DNA from: Arthrobacter zhaoxinii
GTDB taxonomy: Bacteria; Actinomycetota; Actinomycetes; Actinomycetales; Micrococcaceae
Assembly (NCBI RefSeq): GCF_025244925.1
Contig: NZ_CP104275.1
Location: forward strand, 744,001 to 808,000
Length of the DNA: 64,000 bases
Direction of reading: 5' to 3'
In this document: positions 33,182 to 41,793 of the stretch, one piece after another
Layout: each line of letters starts with the position of its first letter
Position numbering within the stretch: position 1 is the first letter of the stretch
Made by a program: the position numbers and the translations under genes
The notes under the pieces: generated by a model
Told to the model about the DNA's origin: nothing
Seen by the model: only the letters and a program-made list of their open reading frames with translations
The model's database searches: none

Positions 33182-35482
33182 GTGAAACACTGCACGTCCT
33201 GCGGCGCTGAACTACAGCCGCACTGGAAATTCTGTACCAACTGCCAGGCGCCGCAGCCTGCAGAGACGGGCAGCGAAACCACCGCAACGCCGGCAGCGGA
33301 AGCCGGCTCTCCTCAGCCCGACGAGTTCCAGACGCAGCAGTTCGAGCAGCCTCCCGCACAGCAGGCGCAGCCCACTACGACGGGTATTCCTGCGGCGCCG
33401 ACCTCGGTATTCGATCCGCCTGTGGCGGCCCCCGCGCCAAGCCTTGCCCACTCCGGGTCAGTCCAGGGCAGTCCAGTCGCCGCAGGTCCTGCTGACGGTG
33501 GATCGAACGACGGCGGACCCTCCGGTCCGCAGGGACCCGCCGGATCCGGCGCACCGTCGTCGGGCGGCAAGAAGCGCTCCCGCAGGACGATCATCCTGGT
33601 CTCCGTGCTGGCCCTCCTCGTCGTCCTGGGCCTGGGGGCGTTCCTCTTCGTACAGAACATGATCCGCGGCGGCGCCGGGTCCGCGGAAAGCGCTGCGGAC
33701 AAGATGATGGAGGCCATTGAGTCCAAGGACTTCATCGGACTGGCCACCATGGTCCCGCCGGAAGAACGCGAACCGCTCCAGCGCCTCCAGGAACATCTGA
33801 TGGACAAGGCCGAGGAATTCCGGCTGGAGGATGCGATCAACAAGGTCGCCGACGAAGAAGCGGAACTCGACGATGACCTGACTTTCGACGGCATCAGCAT
33901 CACGTTCGACGGCGTGGAGCCCGAGATTACCGAGATTGACGATTCCACCGCGCTGATCAAGTACACCTCCGGTGAGGCACGGTTCCAGCTGGATCCGGCG
34001 GAAACCACCGGAGCCATCCGCTCCGCACTCGAGGCCTCCGGCCACGAGGACGAGGGAAAGATCGATGAAACCGTCCAGCTCAACGAACTGGGACCGGACG
34101 GCTCTCCGCTGACCCTGGTGGCCACCGAACGCGGCGGCCGGTGGTACGTGAGCCCGATGTACAGCATCACCGAAATGGTCAGCGAGAGCGAAGGCTATGA
34201 CCATGGCAGCATTCCCGAATCAGCGGGCGGAAGCGACAGCCCGGCTGCAGCAGCGCAGGCCGCAGTGGAAGCAGTACCGGATGTGATGTCCGAAGGAAGC
34301 GTGAATCCGCTGGCCGGGACGCTGTCCATCCACGAAGGCAGCCTGCTGTTCCTCTACCAGGATCTGTTCGACGACGCCCTGGCCGGGGCGGGCGGGGAAG
34401 AGCTGAACATCGCCGACGTGCGCTTCACGGAAGGCGAGAAGGACGGCGACCGTGCCGTCGCCGTCGTCGAGAACATCACTGTCGAAAGCGAATACGGCGA
34501 CAAGCTCACCCTGACCGGCGACTGCATCGAGGGCGAGCGGGAATCCGACAGCATCTGCTTCGGCGATTCCGGTTACTCCATTGAGCCTTCCATGCAGATG
34601 CTGGGCGGCGCGAAGATCATGAGCCTGACCACCATCAAGGAGGACGGCGAGTGGCGGGTGAGCCTGGGGCACACCGTCACCGACTGGATCATTAACTGGA
34701 CCGATTCCTTGACCCGTGAGCAGGCCCTGGCCATGCTGCAGCTGGCGAATGCAGAGGACGCCACCGGAGATATCAGCATGGAGGAAACCACCGAGGTGGA
34801 GTTCAACTCGGCCGGCTTCGCGGTCCTGGACCTCACGGTGGATGAGGATATTGCGCTGAGTTCGGAAGACGAATATGAGTTCGGCTCCATGTCGGTGTAC
34901 TCCGCTGACGGCAAGGACTTCGTCGGCGACCTGGGGTACGGCGATGAAATTCCCGCCGGGGATTACAAGCTCGTGGTCTTCGCCGGTTCGGAATGGCAGG
35001 AGGAGTTCGCCGAAAAGGGCAAGGACTTCGAGTACTCCTCCGAGCTGACCCTCGTTGAGGATAAGCCGTACGACTTCGACTCTTCGGATTCCTCGTCGGA
35101 TTCCTCATCGGATGACTCGGATTATTCTGACTCGGCGGAATCCCTGCCGTCCGGCTCGTACATCACCAGCGACTTCGGTGTGCTTACCACCGTGTCCCCG
35201 GAAGATTCCGTGAAGAGCCACACCATCCCGGGCATTGACGTTGCAGCCGATTTGGAGATCAGTGCCATCGGCTCATCGAGCGCTTCCATGGTGCTGGGCA
35301 TCACGTTTGACGGTAAGGAACAGAAGCTTGAAATCCCGAAGGGCGGGACGGACACGACCGAGCTTGCCATTGCCTACCCGAACGACGGCAAGGACCACGA
35401 GCTGAAGGTCCAAATACTGTCCACAAGTCCCGAGAGCGAATCCGAGCTTGTGAGTTATACGGTCGCGCTCAAGACGAAGTAG
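33182..35482 (+). CDS. zinc-ribbon membrane-anchored protein, unknown function
   Basis: A 766-residue protein. The N-terminus is a zinc ribbon (CTSCGAELQPHWKFCTNC). A 110-residue Pro/Gln/Ala/Gly linker, a basic stretch KKRSRR and one transmembrane helix (IILVSVLALLVVLGLGAFLF, about residues 138-157) follow. The long outer part has acidic beta-rich domains (LTFDGISITFDGVEPEITEI; KLTLTGDCIEGERESDSICF with a cysteine pair), a Ser/Asp-rich linker near residue 640-660 (SSDSSSDDSDYSDS), and a last beta domain. The layout resembles TcaA-type zinc-ribbon membrane proteins of Gram-positives. GTG at 33182 follows TGGGGGAG. Paired with the next zinc-ribbon gene. Confidence 0.75.
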   Translation: MKHCTSCGAELQPHWKFCTNCQAPQPAETGSETTATPAAEAGSPQPDEFQTQQFEQPPAQQAQPTTTGIPAAPTSVFDPPVAAPAPSLAHSGSVQGSPVAAGPADGGSNDGGPSGPQGPAGSGAPSSGGKKRSRRTIILVSVLALLVVLGLGAFLFVQNMIRGGAGSAESAADKMMEAIESKDFIGLATMVPPEEREPLQRLQEHLMDKAEEFRLEDAINKVADEEAELDDDLTFDGISITFDGVEPEITEIDDSTALIKYTSGEARFQLDPAETTGAIRSALEASGHEDEGKIDETVQLNELGPDGSPLTLVATERGGRWYVSPMYSITEMVSESEGYDHGSIPESAGGSDSPAAAAQAAVEAVPDVMSEGSVNPLAGTLSIHEGSLLFLYQDLFDDALAGAGGEELNIADVRFTEGEKDGDRAVAVVENITVESEYGDKLTLTGDCIEGERESDSICFGDSGYSIEPSMQMLGGAKIMSLTTIKEDGEWRVSLGHTVTDWIINWTDSLTREQALAMLQLANAEDATGDISMEETTEVEFNSAGFAVLDLTVDEDIALSSEDEYEFGSMSVYSADGKDFVGDLGYGDEIPAGDYKLVVFAGSEWQEEFAEKGKDFEYSSELTLVEDKPYDFDSSDSSSDSSSDDSDYSDSAESLPSGSYITSDFGVLTTVSPEDSVKSHTIPGIDVAADLEISAIGSSSASMVLGITFDGKEQKLEIPKGGTDTTELAIAYPNDGKDHELKVQILSTSPESESELVSYTVALKTK

Positions 35483-35489
35483 CAGGCGC

Positions 35490-35519
35490 CCCGGCGCGGG
35501 CGGTTCAGCCCGCGCCGGG
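35490..35519. terminator. hairpin, 11-bp GC stem
   Basis: CCCGGCGCGGG pairs perfectly with CCCGCGCCGGG around an 8-base loop, 7 bases after the stop of the zinc-ribbon gene. Probable terminator or partial terminator before the second zinc-ribbon gene. Confidence 0.6.
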
Positions 35520-35570
35520 TCTGCCGGAGAACCGGCCTCAAATGATTTTTGAACATCCAAGGAAGGCGTT

Positions 35571-37796
35571 ATGAAATTCTGTCCCGAATGCGGCAAACAA
35601 CAAGAACCGGGGGGTCGGTTCTGTGCGGAGTGCGGTTACGCCGTCGGCGCCGCACCCCTTGCCTCCGCGCCTGTTACCTCCGCGCCTGCTGTCGAACCCC
35701 AGATACCGGTGGCCGGGACACCGGACGCCGGGCCCACAGTAGAGCCGCAGCTCGCCGCCGTCGGGCCGTCCGGCCAGCCGGTCCAGGGCTACGGTGCGCC
35801 CGGCCAGCCGCCTTACGGCCAGCACGGCCAGCCGCCTTTTGGGCAGCCAGGCCAGCCGATCCAGCAGCAGCGTCAAGAGCAGCAGTATCCGGGGAACAGC
35901 ACCTCCGGTTACGGCCAGGTTCAGGCGCCTACGCAGGTCGGAGCCAAGCGGCCGTCCGCCTTTGCCGGAGTTCCGGTCAGCGATTACGTCCGGGACGGCC
36001 TAGCTGTCCTGGCCCTCTTCGCCTCACTGTTCATGACCTGGTCCAGCGGGAGCAGTTACGAGGACGACGGCAGCAAAGCCGGTACCCGCGTTGATGTACT
36101 GCTGATTACCCTCCTCAGCATCCTCTCCGTGGGCGTCAGCTACCTGTGGCGTGCCGGCGTATTCGGCCCCACGATCGGCTACCGCAGGATCCAGGACATC
36201 CGGCTCCTCGCCAATCTTCCGTACGTCCTTCTGGTGCTGGTCTACTTTGCCCTGAGCATGCTCTCGGAGTTCGGGTTCGACGGCGTCCGTTACCTGGACG
36301 GAGCCGTCGCCTTCGGTCTCGCCGGTGCCCTCCTCGCGGCACAGCCACGACGCGGAGAGATCGCTCCCGGCGATGTTGATGCGGCCCGCCACCGGCGCTG
36401 GCTGTTCGTGATGCTGGGCATTGTAGGTTTGGCGGCTGTCACCACCATGGTGCAGGTCATCACCTTTGCCCTCAGTGCGGCGGACTACGCCAGCGCGGCC
36501 TCCGACAGCTTCTGGGCGTACATGGTCGCGCAGTCCCTTGCCGCCCTCCTTTCGGTTGCGGTCCTTGCACTTGTTGCCCTAAAGGTCTTCCTCGGGTCCG
36601 ACGCATGGCGCTTCACCGGTGTGGCGCTCGGTGTTGGCGCTGCCTTCCTTTCCGTGCTGGTACTCCTAGGTGTGGACTCGGTTGGGTTGGGCTACTTCCC
36701 GGGATCGGCATGGTTCTCCATCCTGTTGTGGATGGCCTTCGGCGCTGCGGTTTCCGCTCCGTCCGTCGCCCGCACCACCCACCGCACTGCCGTAGCCCCG
36801 GGGGACCGCCTCACTGCCCTCCGGCCGGTACTGGTCCTGACGCTGATCCTGGCGTCCGCTCTGGCGGTATTAATGCTGGTTGGCCTGGGCCAGACCGTGG
36901 TGGAGGACCTGGACGGCGTGGCCACCTGGTCAGTCGGGCTGGTTCTCGCGCTCCTGCTGGCCGCCGCCACCGTGGTGGTCGTCAAGCTCGCTGGCCGCGA
37001 CGAGCGTTCCGCCTTTGTGATGGGCAGCGTGTATGCCGGTGCCGTGTTTGTCCTGTCTCTGATCCTGATGATCCTTTTCGAAGTGCAGGACTTTGACCAG
37101 GCTTCTTCGATGGAATATGTACTGCTGCCCACCGGAAGCGTCCGGCAGCTGATTATGGTGCTCGCCTGGGTGATGCCGTTTGCGGCTCTGGCGGTGCTGT
37201 GGCTGGAGAAGGCTTCGCGCGCACACTTCAAATCGCTGCCGGCCTCCGGCAACACCGTCAACGGGTTTGCCTTTGAAGGGGCACCGGCACAGGCTCAGCA
37301 GCCGGGCATTCCGACGCCGCAGGCCTTCTATGCAGGTCAGCAGCACCAGATCCCGCAGCAGGGCCAGCCGGTCCAACAGCAGCCGGCTCCCGCCACCGCT
37401 GCACAGGAATCAGCAGTTCCGGCAGTAGAGGTGCATGAACCGACAGCTCCCGTTGAGGAGCCGGCGGTTCAGCCGACGCACGCCCAGGAACAGGCTCCGG
37501 TTCAGGGATCAGCTCCCGCCCAGGAACAGGCTCCGGTTCAGGACGCCGCAGCCGAGCCGGCCCCGGCGCAGGACGAAGAGGACACCGTTCGGCCTACGCC
37601 GGCCGCTGACCCCGATGCCGCACTGCTGGCCGAAGCGGCCGATCCGGCCACGCCCCTCACCCGGCTCCAGGAACTGGCGACTCACCCGCGCGCACGGGTG
37701 GCCGTTGCAGGCAACCCGTCCACCTACCCGGCATTGCTGGCCTGGCTGAGCCAGCTCGGGGACCCGGCAGTGAACGAAGCACTGGGTCGACGGTAA
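35571..37796 (+). CDS. zinc-ribbon polytopic membrane protein with C-terminal repeat module
   Basis: A 741-residue protein in three parts. Residues 1-22 form a zinc ribbon (CPECGKQQEPGGRFCAECG). A Gln/Gly/Pro linker runs to about 125, and about 12 membrane helices fill residues 140-550. A long Gln/Pro/Ala/Glu linker then leads to a last module of about 60 residues (ALLAEAADPATPLTRLQELA, AVAGNPSTYPALLAWLSQLG, AVNEALGRR). That module matches the small protein at 29389-29694 nearly block for block. The ATG has AAGGAAGG upstream. Function unknown; the ribbon and repeat module may be cytoplasmic docking sites on a membrane core. Confidence 0.75.
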   Translation: MKFCPECGKQQEPGGRFCAECGYAVGAAPLASAPVTSAPAVEPQIPVAGTPDAGPTVEPQLAAVGPSGQPVQGYGAPGQPPYGQHGQPPFGQPGQPIQQQRQEQQYPGNSTSGYGQVQAPTQVGAKRPSAFAGVPVSDYVRDGLAVLALFASLFMTWSSGSSYEDDGSKAGTRVDVLLITLLSILSVGVSYLWRAGVFGPTIGYRRIQDIRLLANLPYVLLVLVYFALSMLSEFGFDGVRYLDGAVAFGLAGALLAAQPRRGEIAPGDVDAARHRRWLFVMLGIVGLAAVTTMVQVITFALSAADYASAASDSFWAYMVAQSLAALLSVAVLALVALKVFLGSDAWRFTGVALGVGAAFLSVLVLLGVDSVGLGYFPGSAWFSILLWMAFGAAVSAPSVARTTHRTAVAPGDRLTALRPVLVLTLILASALAVLMLVGLGQTVVEDLDGVATWSVGLVLALLLAAATVVVVKLAGRDERSAFVMGSVYAGAVFVLSLILMILFEVQDFDQASSMEYVLLPTGSVRQLIMVLAWVMPFAALAVLWLEKASRAHFKSLPASGNTVNGFAFEGAPAQAQQPGIPTPQAFYAGQQHQIPQQGQPVQQQPAPATAAQESAVPAVEVHEPTAPVEEPAVQPTHAQEQAPVQGSAPAQEQAPVQDAAAEPAPAQDEEDTVRPTPAADPDAALLAEAADPATPLTRLQELATHPRARVAVAGNPSTYPALLAWLSQLGDPAVNEALGRR

Positions 37797-37809
37797 TCAA
37801 GTACTAAGC

Positions 37810-37865
37810 GGCGGCCGGCGTCGCTGGCACGGGAAACCTCACTCCTGTCAGCGACGCCGGCCGCC
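37810..37865. terminator. hairpin, 17-bp perfect stem
   Basis: GGCGGCCGGCGTCGCTG at 37810-37826 pairs perfectly with its complement at 37849-37865 around a 22-base loop, 14 bases after the stop of the polytopic zinc-ribbon gene. TTTAAT follows shortly after the stem. Strong terminator candidate. Confidence 0.8.
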
Positions 37866-37899
37866 GGCGTTTAATATCCACCAGCTCCGAGGGGCGCTT

Positions 37900-38946
37900 A
37901 TGAAGAAGTCCATACGACGCGCGGCAGGGATCGCCGGCGCGGCGGTACTGCTCGCCGGGTGCTCGACACCGACTGCAGCCGGACCGCTGCCGAACGGTAC
38001 GGCAACGGCGTCGCCACCGGCAGCCCCAGGCACGGCCTCCGGCCCGGCGTCGACACCGGCAGCCCCGTCCCCACCGCAGCCGGAACCGCCCCTGCCCTCC
38101 GGCTGGCTGGCGCAAATAACGGGCGACGCCGGACGCCTGGCCATTCTCGGAGACTCCTTCGCCGCGGGGGAGGGAGCCGGCGACTACCAGCCGGCGGTGC
38201 CCGGCCGCGGGGATTCCTGCCACCGCAGCCTCTACCCGGCGGGGGCCGAGTTGTTTGCCCCGGAAAACATCGCAAACCTGGCGTGCTCACGGGCCACCAC
38301 CGGGCATCTGGCAGCTCAACAACGCCTGGAAAAAACGAATGAAACCGGCGCGGACACCGTTCCTGCCCAGCTGGAGCAGCTGCAGGGCTTCGACCCCACG
38401 CTGGTGGTGCTTTCCGTGGGCGGCAACAACCTCGACTTCGCCGGAATCCTGCAGGCCTGCCTGCTGGAAGCCACACCCTGCAGCGACAATCCCGGACTGA
38501 GCGCGCACGCGGAAGCGGAGCTGGCTTCGCTCCTCCCGGACCTTGTCGACGGATATGACCAGGTGGCGGCCGCAGTCCCCGCCCCCGTACTGGTGCTTCC
38601 CTACCCCCAGCTATTTGACGAGCCCGACAGCGACTGCGGCCGGCTTACCACCGAGGAACAGCGCTTCGGGAGGAACCTCATCACCAACCTGAATGCCGTC
38701 ATCCGGTCCGCCGTGGACAGCTCGTCCGCTCCGAATGTGTACTACGTGGACGCCGTCGAAAACGCGCTTGCCGGCCACGGTGCCTGCAGCCAGGAGCCTT
38801 TTGTGCATGCGGCGGATGTGTCCGGGCTGCTGCAGGCGGCCGATTCCCCCACCGCCAACCAGGAGCTGCTGCATCCCACGTATGAGGGCTACCGCGCCAT
38901 GACACGGGAGCTGGTCCGCTGGGCCGCCGTACACCCGGCGCCATAG
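37900..38946 (+). CDS. SGNH/GDSL-family hydrolase lipoprotein
   Basis: A 348-residue lipoprotein with lipobox LLAGCS at about residues 18-22 and a Pro/Ala/Ser linker. The SGNH catalytic blocks follow: ILGDSFAAGEG (nucleophile Ser, about residue 86), NLACSRATTGH, VLSVGGNNLDF (block III Asn) and LLHPTYEGYRAM (catalytic His). Spacing resembles SEST-like actinobacterial esterases, including several cysteine pairs suited to an exported enzyme. Likely an extracellular esterase or lipase; substrate unknown. Start ATG at 37900 follows GAGGGGCG. Confidence 0.88.
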   Translation: MKKSIRRAAGIAGAAVLLAGCSTPTAAGPLPNGTATASPPAAPGTASGPASTPAAPSPPQPEPPLPSGWLAQITGDAGRLAILGDSFAAGEGAGDYQPAVPGRGDSCHRSLYPAGAELFAPENIANLACSRATTGHLAAQQRLEKTNETGADTVPAQLEQLQGFDPTLVVLSVGGNNLDFAGILQACLLEATPCSDNPGLSAHAEAELASLLPDLVDGYDQVAAAVPAPVLVLPYPQLFDEPDSDCGRLTTEEQRFGRNLITNLNAVIRSAVDSSSAPNVYYVDAVENALAGHGACSQEPFVHAADVSGLLQAADSPTANQELLHPTYEGYRAMTRELVRWAAVHPAP

Positions 38947-39033
38947 TGAGCCACATCACGGCAAAGCCCTGCGCCTGCGTAATACTAGGAGCGTCGGCAA
39001 GGACGCCGGCAGGAACGAAAGGACAAACGCATC

Positions 39034-39834
39034 GTGACGGAACCCCCGCAGCAGACCTCGGCGTTCGAAGGATTCACCACGCTCCGGGTCACGGAGAGCG
39101 CGGACCGCATCCACGTCCAGCTGCACCGTCCCAAAGTCCGCAACGCCATTGACGCCGCCATGGTGGTGGAACTGCATACGGTCTGCGCCGAACTGGAGCG
39201 CCGCCCGCGGGTGCTGATCCTCTCCGGCACCGAAGTCGGCGGAAAAGGAATCTTCGCCTCCGGAGCGGACATCACCGAGCTGCGCGAACGCCGCCGTGAT
39301 GACGCCCTGGCCGGCATCAACTCCGGCCTCTTCACCCGGATGGGCGCCCTGCCGCTGCCCGTGATTGCCGCACTGGACGGATTCGCGCTGGGCGGCGGCG
39401 CGGAACTGGCCTACGCCGCGGACTTCCGGATCGGCACCCCCCGGCTGAAGATCGGCCAGCCCGAAGCGGGGCTCGGAATCATGGCAGCCGCCGGCGCCAC
39501 CTGGCGGCTGAAGGAACTGGTGGGGGAGCCGCTGGCCAAAGACATGCTGCTGGCCGGGCGGATTCTGTCCGGGGAGGAGGCCCTGGCCGTCCGGCTGATC
39601 ACTGAACTCCACCACCCGGCCGGCCTGCTGCCCGCCGCCCATGCGCTCGCGGACCGCATCACCGCACAGGATCCGCTGGCCCTGCGACTGACCAAGGCGG
39701 CCTTCGCCGCCCCGCGTGAGGCGCATCCGCTGATCGACAACCTCGCCCAGGGCATCCTGTTTGAATCCGAGGCGAAATTCGACCGCATGCAGGCCTTCCT
39801 CGACCGCAAGGAGAACCCCCGTGAACAGCGCTGA
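39034..39834 (+). CDS. enoyl-CoA hydratase/isomerase family protein
   Basis: A 266-residue crotonase-fold protein. FASGADITELRE (oxyanion-hole loop) and ALDGFALGGGAELAYAADFRI (second oxyanion loop) are present, with IGQPEAGLGIMAAAGATWRL carrying the catalytic Glu region. It hydrates enoyl-CoA in beta-oxidation. GTG start at 39034 has AAAGGA upstream. The next gene, a 3-hydroxyacyl-CoA dehydrogenase, overlaps its last 14 bases, so the two consecutive beta-oxidation steps are coupled. The same pair occurs in phenylacetate and fatty-acid routes; which applies here is open. Confidence 0.92.
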   Translation: MTEPPQQTSAFEGFTTLRVTESADRIHVQLHRPKVRNAIDAAMVVELHTVCAELERRPRVLILSGTEVGGKGIFASGADITELRERRRDDALAGINSGLFTRMGALPLPVIAALDGFALGGGAELAYAADFRIGTPRLKIGQPEAGLGIMAAAGATWRLKELVGEPLAKDMLLAGRILSGEEALAVRLITELHHPAGLLPAAHALADRITAQDPLALRLTKAAFAAPREAHPLIDNLAQGILFESEAKFDRMQAFLDRKENPREQR

Positions 39835-40681
39835 CAACATGCCAGCCCGGGTGGGGGTGCTGGGCGGCGGCCGGATGGGAGCCGGCATCGCCCACGCCTT
39901 CCTCCTGGCCGGCGCCGAGGTGGTGGTCGTCGAACGCGACGGGCAAGCGGCCGACGCCGCCCGCACCCGGGTCAGCGGCTCCGCCGCCAAGAGCGTGGAA
40001 CGGGGAGACACCGATCAGGCTCCGGAGCAGGTCACCGCCCGGGCATCCTATGCAGTGGACTACGCAGCGTTTGCCGGCTGCGGTCTGGTGGTGGAGGCAG
40101 TGCCGGAGGACTTCGCGCTGAAGTCCGCGGCCCTGCGCGCGGTCGAGGAACAGCTCGACGACGGCGCCTGGCTGGCCACCAACACCTCCTCCCTGTCCGT
40201 GGACCGGCTGGCTGCGGACCTGCTGCGGCCGGAGAATTTCTGCGGGCTGCACTTCTTCAACCCGGTGCCCGCCTCCCGGCTGGTGGAACTGGTCCTCGGC
40301 GCCAAGACGTCCGAGAACCTGGCCGCCAGCGCACAGGGGTGGATCGAAGCCCTGGGTAAGACCGCCGTCGTCGTCCGCGATGCGCCCGGCTTTGCGTCCT
40401 CACGCCTCGGCGTTGCCATTGCGCTGGAGGCCATGCGGATGGTGGAGGAAGGCGTGGCGTCCGCCGAGGACATCGATGCAGCCATGACGCTGGGCTACCG
40501 CCACCCCACCGGACCGCTGCGCACCACGGACCTGGTGGGACTGGACGTGCGGCTGGGGATTGCCGAGTATCTGCATTCCACGCTGGGGGAGCGCTTCGCG
40601 CCGCCGCAGATCCTGAAGGACAAGGTGGCACGGGGCGAACTCGGGCGGAAGACCGGCCAGGGGTTCTTCAGCTACGAATAG
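39821..40681 (+). CDS. 3-hydroxyacyl-CoA dehydrogenase
   Basis: A 286-residue NAD-dependent dehydrogenase, full length for the short (3-hydroxybutyryl-CoA dehydrogenase) form. The NAD motif VGVLGGGRMGAGIA lies at the N-terminus. LVVEAVPED, NTSSLSV, GLHFFNPVPASRLVEL (catalytic His) and GYRHPTGPLRTTDLVGLD are classic family blocks, and RKTGQGFFSY ends it. GTG at 39821 is chosen because AAGGAG lies 7 bases upstream; ATG at 39839 is the alternative. It oxidises the product of the hydratase encoded just before. Its stop overlaps 14 bases with the convergent nucleoside hydrolase. Confidence 0.92.
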   Translation: MNSADNMPARVGVLGGGRMGAGIAHAFLLAGAEVVVVERDGQAADAARTRVSGSAAKSVERGDTDQAPEQVTARASYAVDYAAFAGCGLVVEAVPEDFALKSAALRAVEEQLDDGAWLATNTSSLSVDRLAADLLRPENFCGLHFFNPVPASRLVELVLGAKTSENLAASAQGWIEALGKTAVVVRDAPGFASSRLGVAIALEAMRMVEEGVASAEDIDAAMTLGYRHPTGPLRTTDLVGLDVRLGIAEYLHSTLGERFAPPQILKDKVARGELGRKTGQGFFSYE

Positions 40682-41711
40682 CCCGCTCCGGCGCCACCGT
40701 CTCCAGGAAGGTCCGGACCATGGCGGGGTGGTCCAGAGCCATGGCCACCGAAATGACCGGTGCCGGAGCGAGCAGCCCGTGCACCGCGTCTTCGCCGGCG
40801 ATCCTCCTCCGGTCCACCAGGGTCTGCCCGCGGCTGTGCCCGGTCAGCTCCACCCGCACCGGATACTCCTCCAGCACCACGGTCTCCGGCGCCGCGATCA
40901 GGCAGGCGGCTCCGGCGTCGCCGATCGTCATGGGATCGAGGGTGCCGTCATTCGCGCTCACCCGGGGAAGCGGTTCCGCGCCGATGACCCCGCCGGCGGC
41001 CCTGGTCCGCGCGCCCGAGGCCAGCAGTTCGCCCACGAGCCGTGCCCCGGGATCCGACGAAGCTTCCAGTTTCAGGAACTGCGGCGCGGTGAGGGTTGCC
41101 AGCATAAAGACGTCCAGCCCGTACATGGTCACCGGCACACCGCTGCCCAGCACCACCGCCAGCGCCTCGGGATCGTGCCAGGCATTGAACTCCGCATGCG
41201 AGGTGGCATTGCCGATCCCGGCGGACCCGCCCATAAACACAATCCGCTCCAGCTTCCGGGCGGTGAGCGGGTAGGCGCGCAGGAACACCGCCAGGTTGGT
41301 CAGCGGGCCGATCCCCAGCAGGGTCACCGGCTCCGGAGACTCTTCGATGGTGCGGTGCAGCAGTTCGACGGCGGCCAGCGGCGAGGCCAGCGTGCTGCTG
41401 GCCGGCAGCTGCAGCCCGCCGATCCCGTTGGCACCGTGGAAGGCGTGCGCATTGCGGGGCTCGTTGATCAGCGGCCGCTCCGCCCCGCGGGCCACCGGCA
41501 CGTCCGGCCGCCCGGCAAGGTCCAGCACGTCCAGGGTGTTGCGCAGGACCTGGTCGACGTCGGTGTTCCCCGCCACGCAGGTCACGGCCCGCAGGTCGAT
41601 GCGCGGGCTGCGGGCCAGGAAGGTCAGGGCCAGGGCATCGTCCACTCCGGTGTCGACGTCGGCAATCACCGGGATGCGGCGCGGCTGTTTCGGGGAGGAA
41701 GAGGAATGCAC
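40668..41711 (-). CDS. nucleoside hydrolase (inosine-uridine preferring type)
   Basis: A 347-residue nucleoside hydrolase. The calcium-binding DVDTGVDDALAL lies near residue 18-30; AFHGANGIGGLQLP, TLLGIGPLTNLA and VFMGGSAGIGNATSHAEFNAWHDPEAL follow in family order. These enzymes cleave the N-glycosidic bond of ribonucleosides for salvage. GTG at 41711 is the first start in frame. The adjacent divergent FAD gene is 82 bases away. Base specificity is not readable by eye. Confidence 0.92.
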   Translation of the reverse strand: MHSSSSPKQPRRIPVIADVDTGVDDALALTFLARSPRIDLRAVTCVAGNTDVDQVLRNTLDVLDLAGRPDVPVARGAERPLINEPRNAHAFHGANGIGGLQLPASSTLASPLAAVELLHRTIEESPEPVTLLGIGPLTNLAVFLRAYPLTARKLERIVFMGGSAGIGNATSHAEFNAWHDPEALAVVLGSGVPVTMYGLDVFMLATLTAPQFLKLEASSDPGARLVGELLASGARTRAAGGVIGAEPLPRVSANDGTLDPMTIGDAGAACLIAAPETVVLEEYPVRVELTGHSRGQTLVDRRRIAGEDAVHGLLAPAPVISVAMALDHPAMVRTFLETVAPERAIRS

Positions 41712-41793
41712 GGCGCCGTCTTTCGCTTAAGCTGCTGGGAATTGAAGGTGGTTAGAGAATTAAACACCGCGGTTCTTCGCAAAGGGGAAAAGC

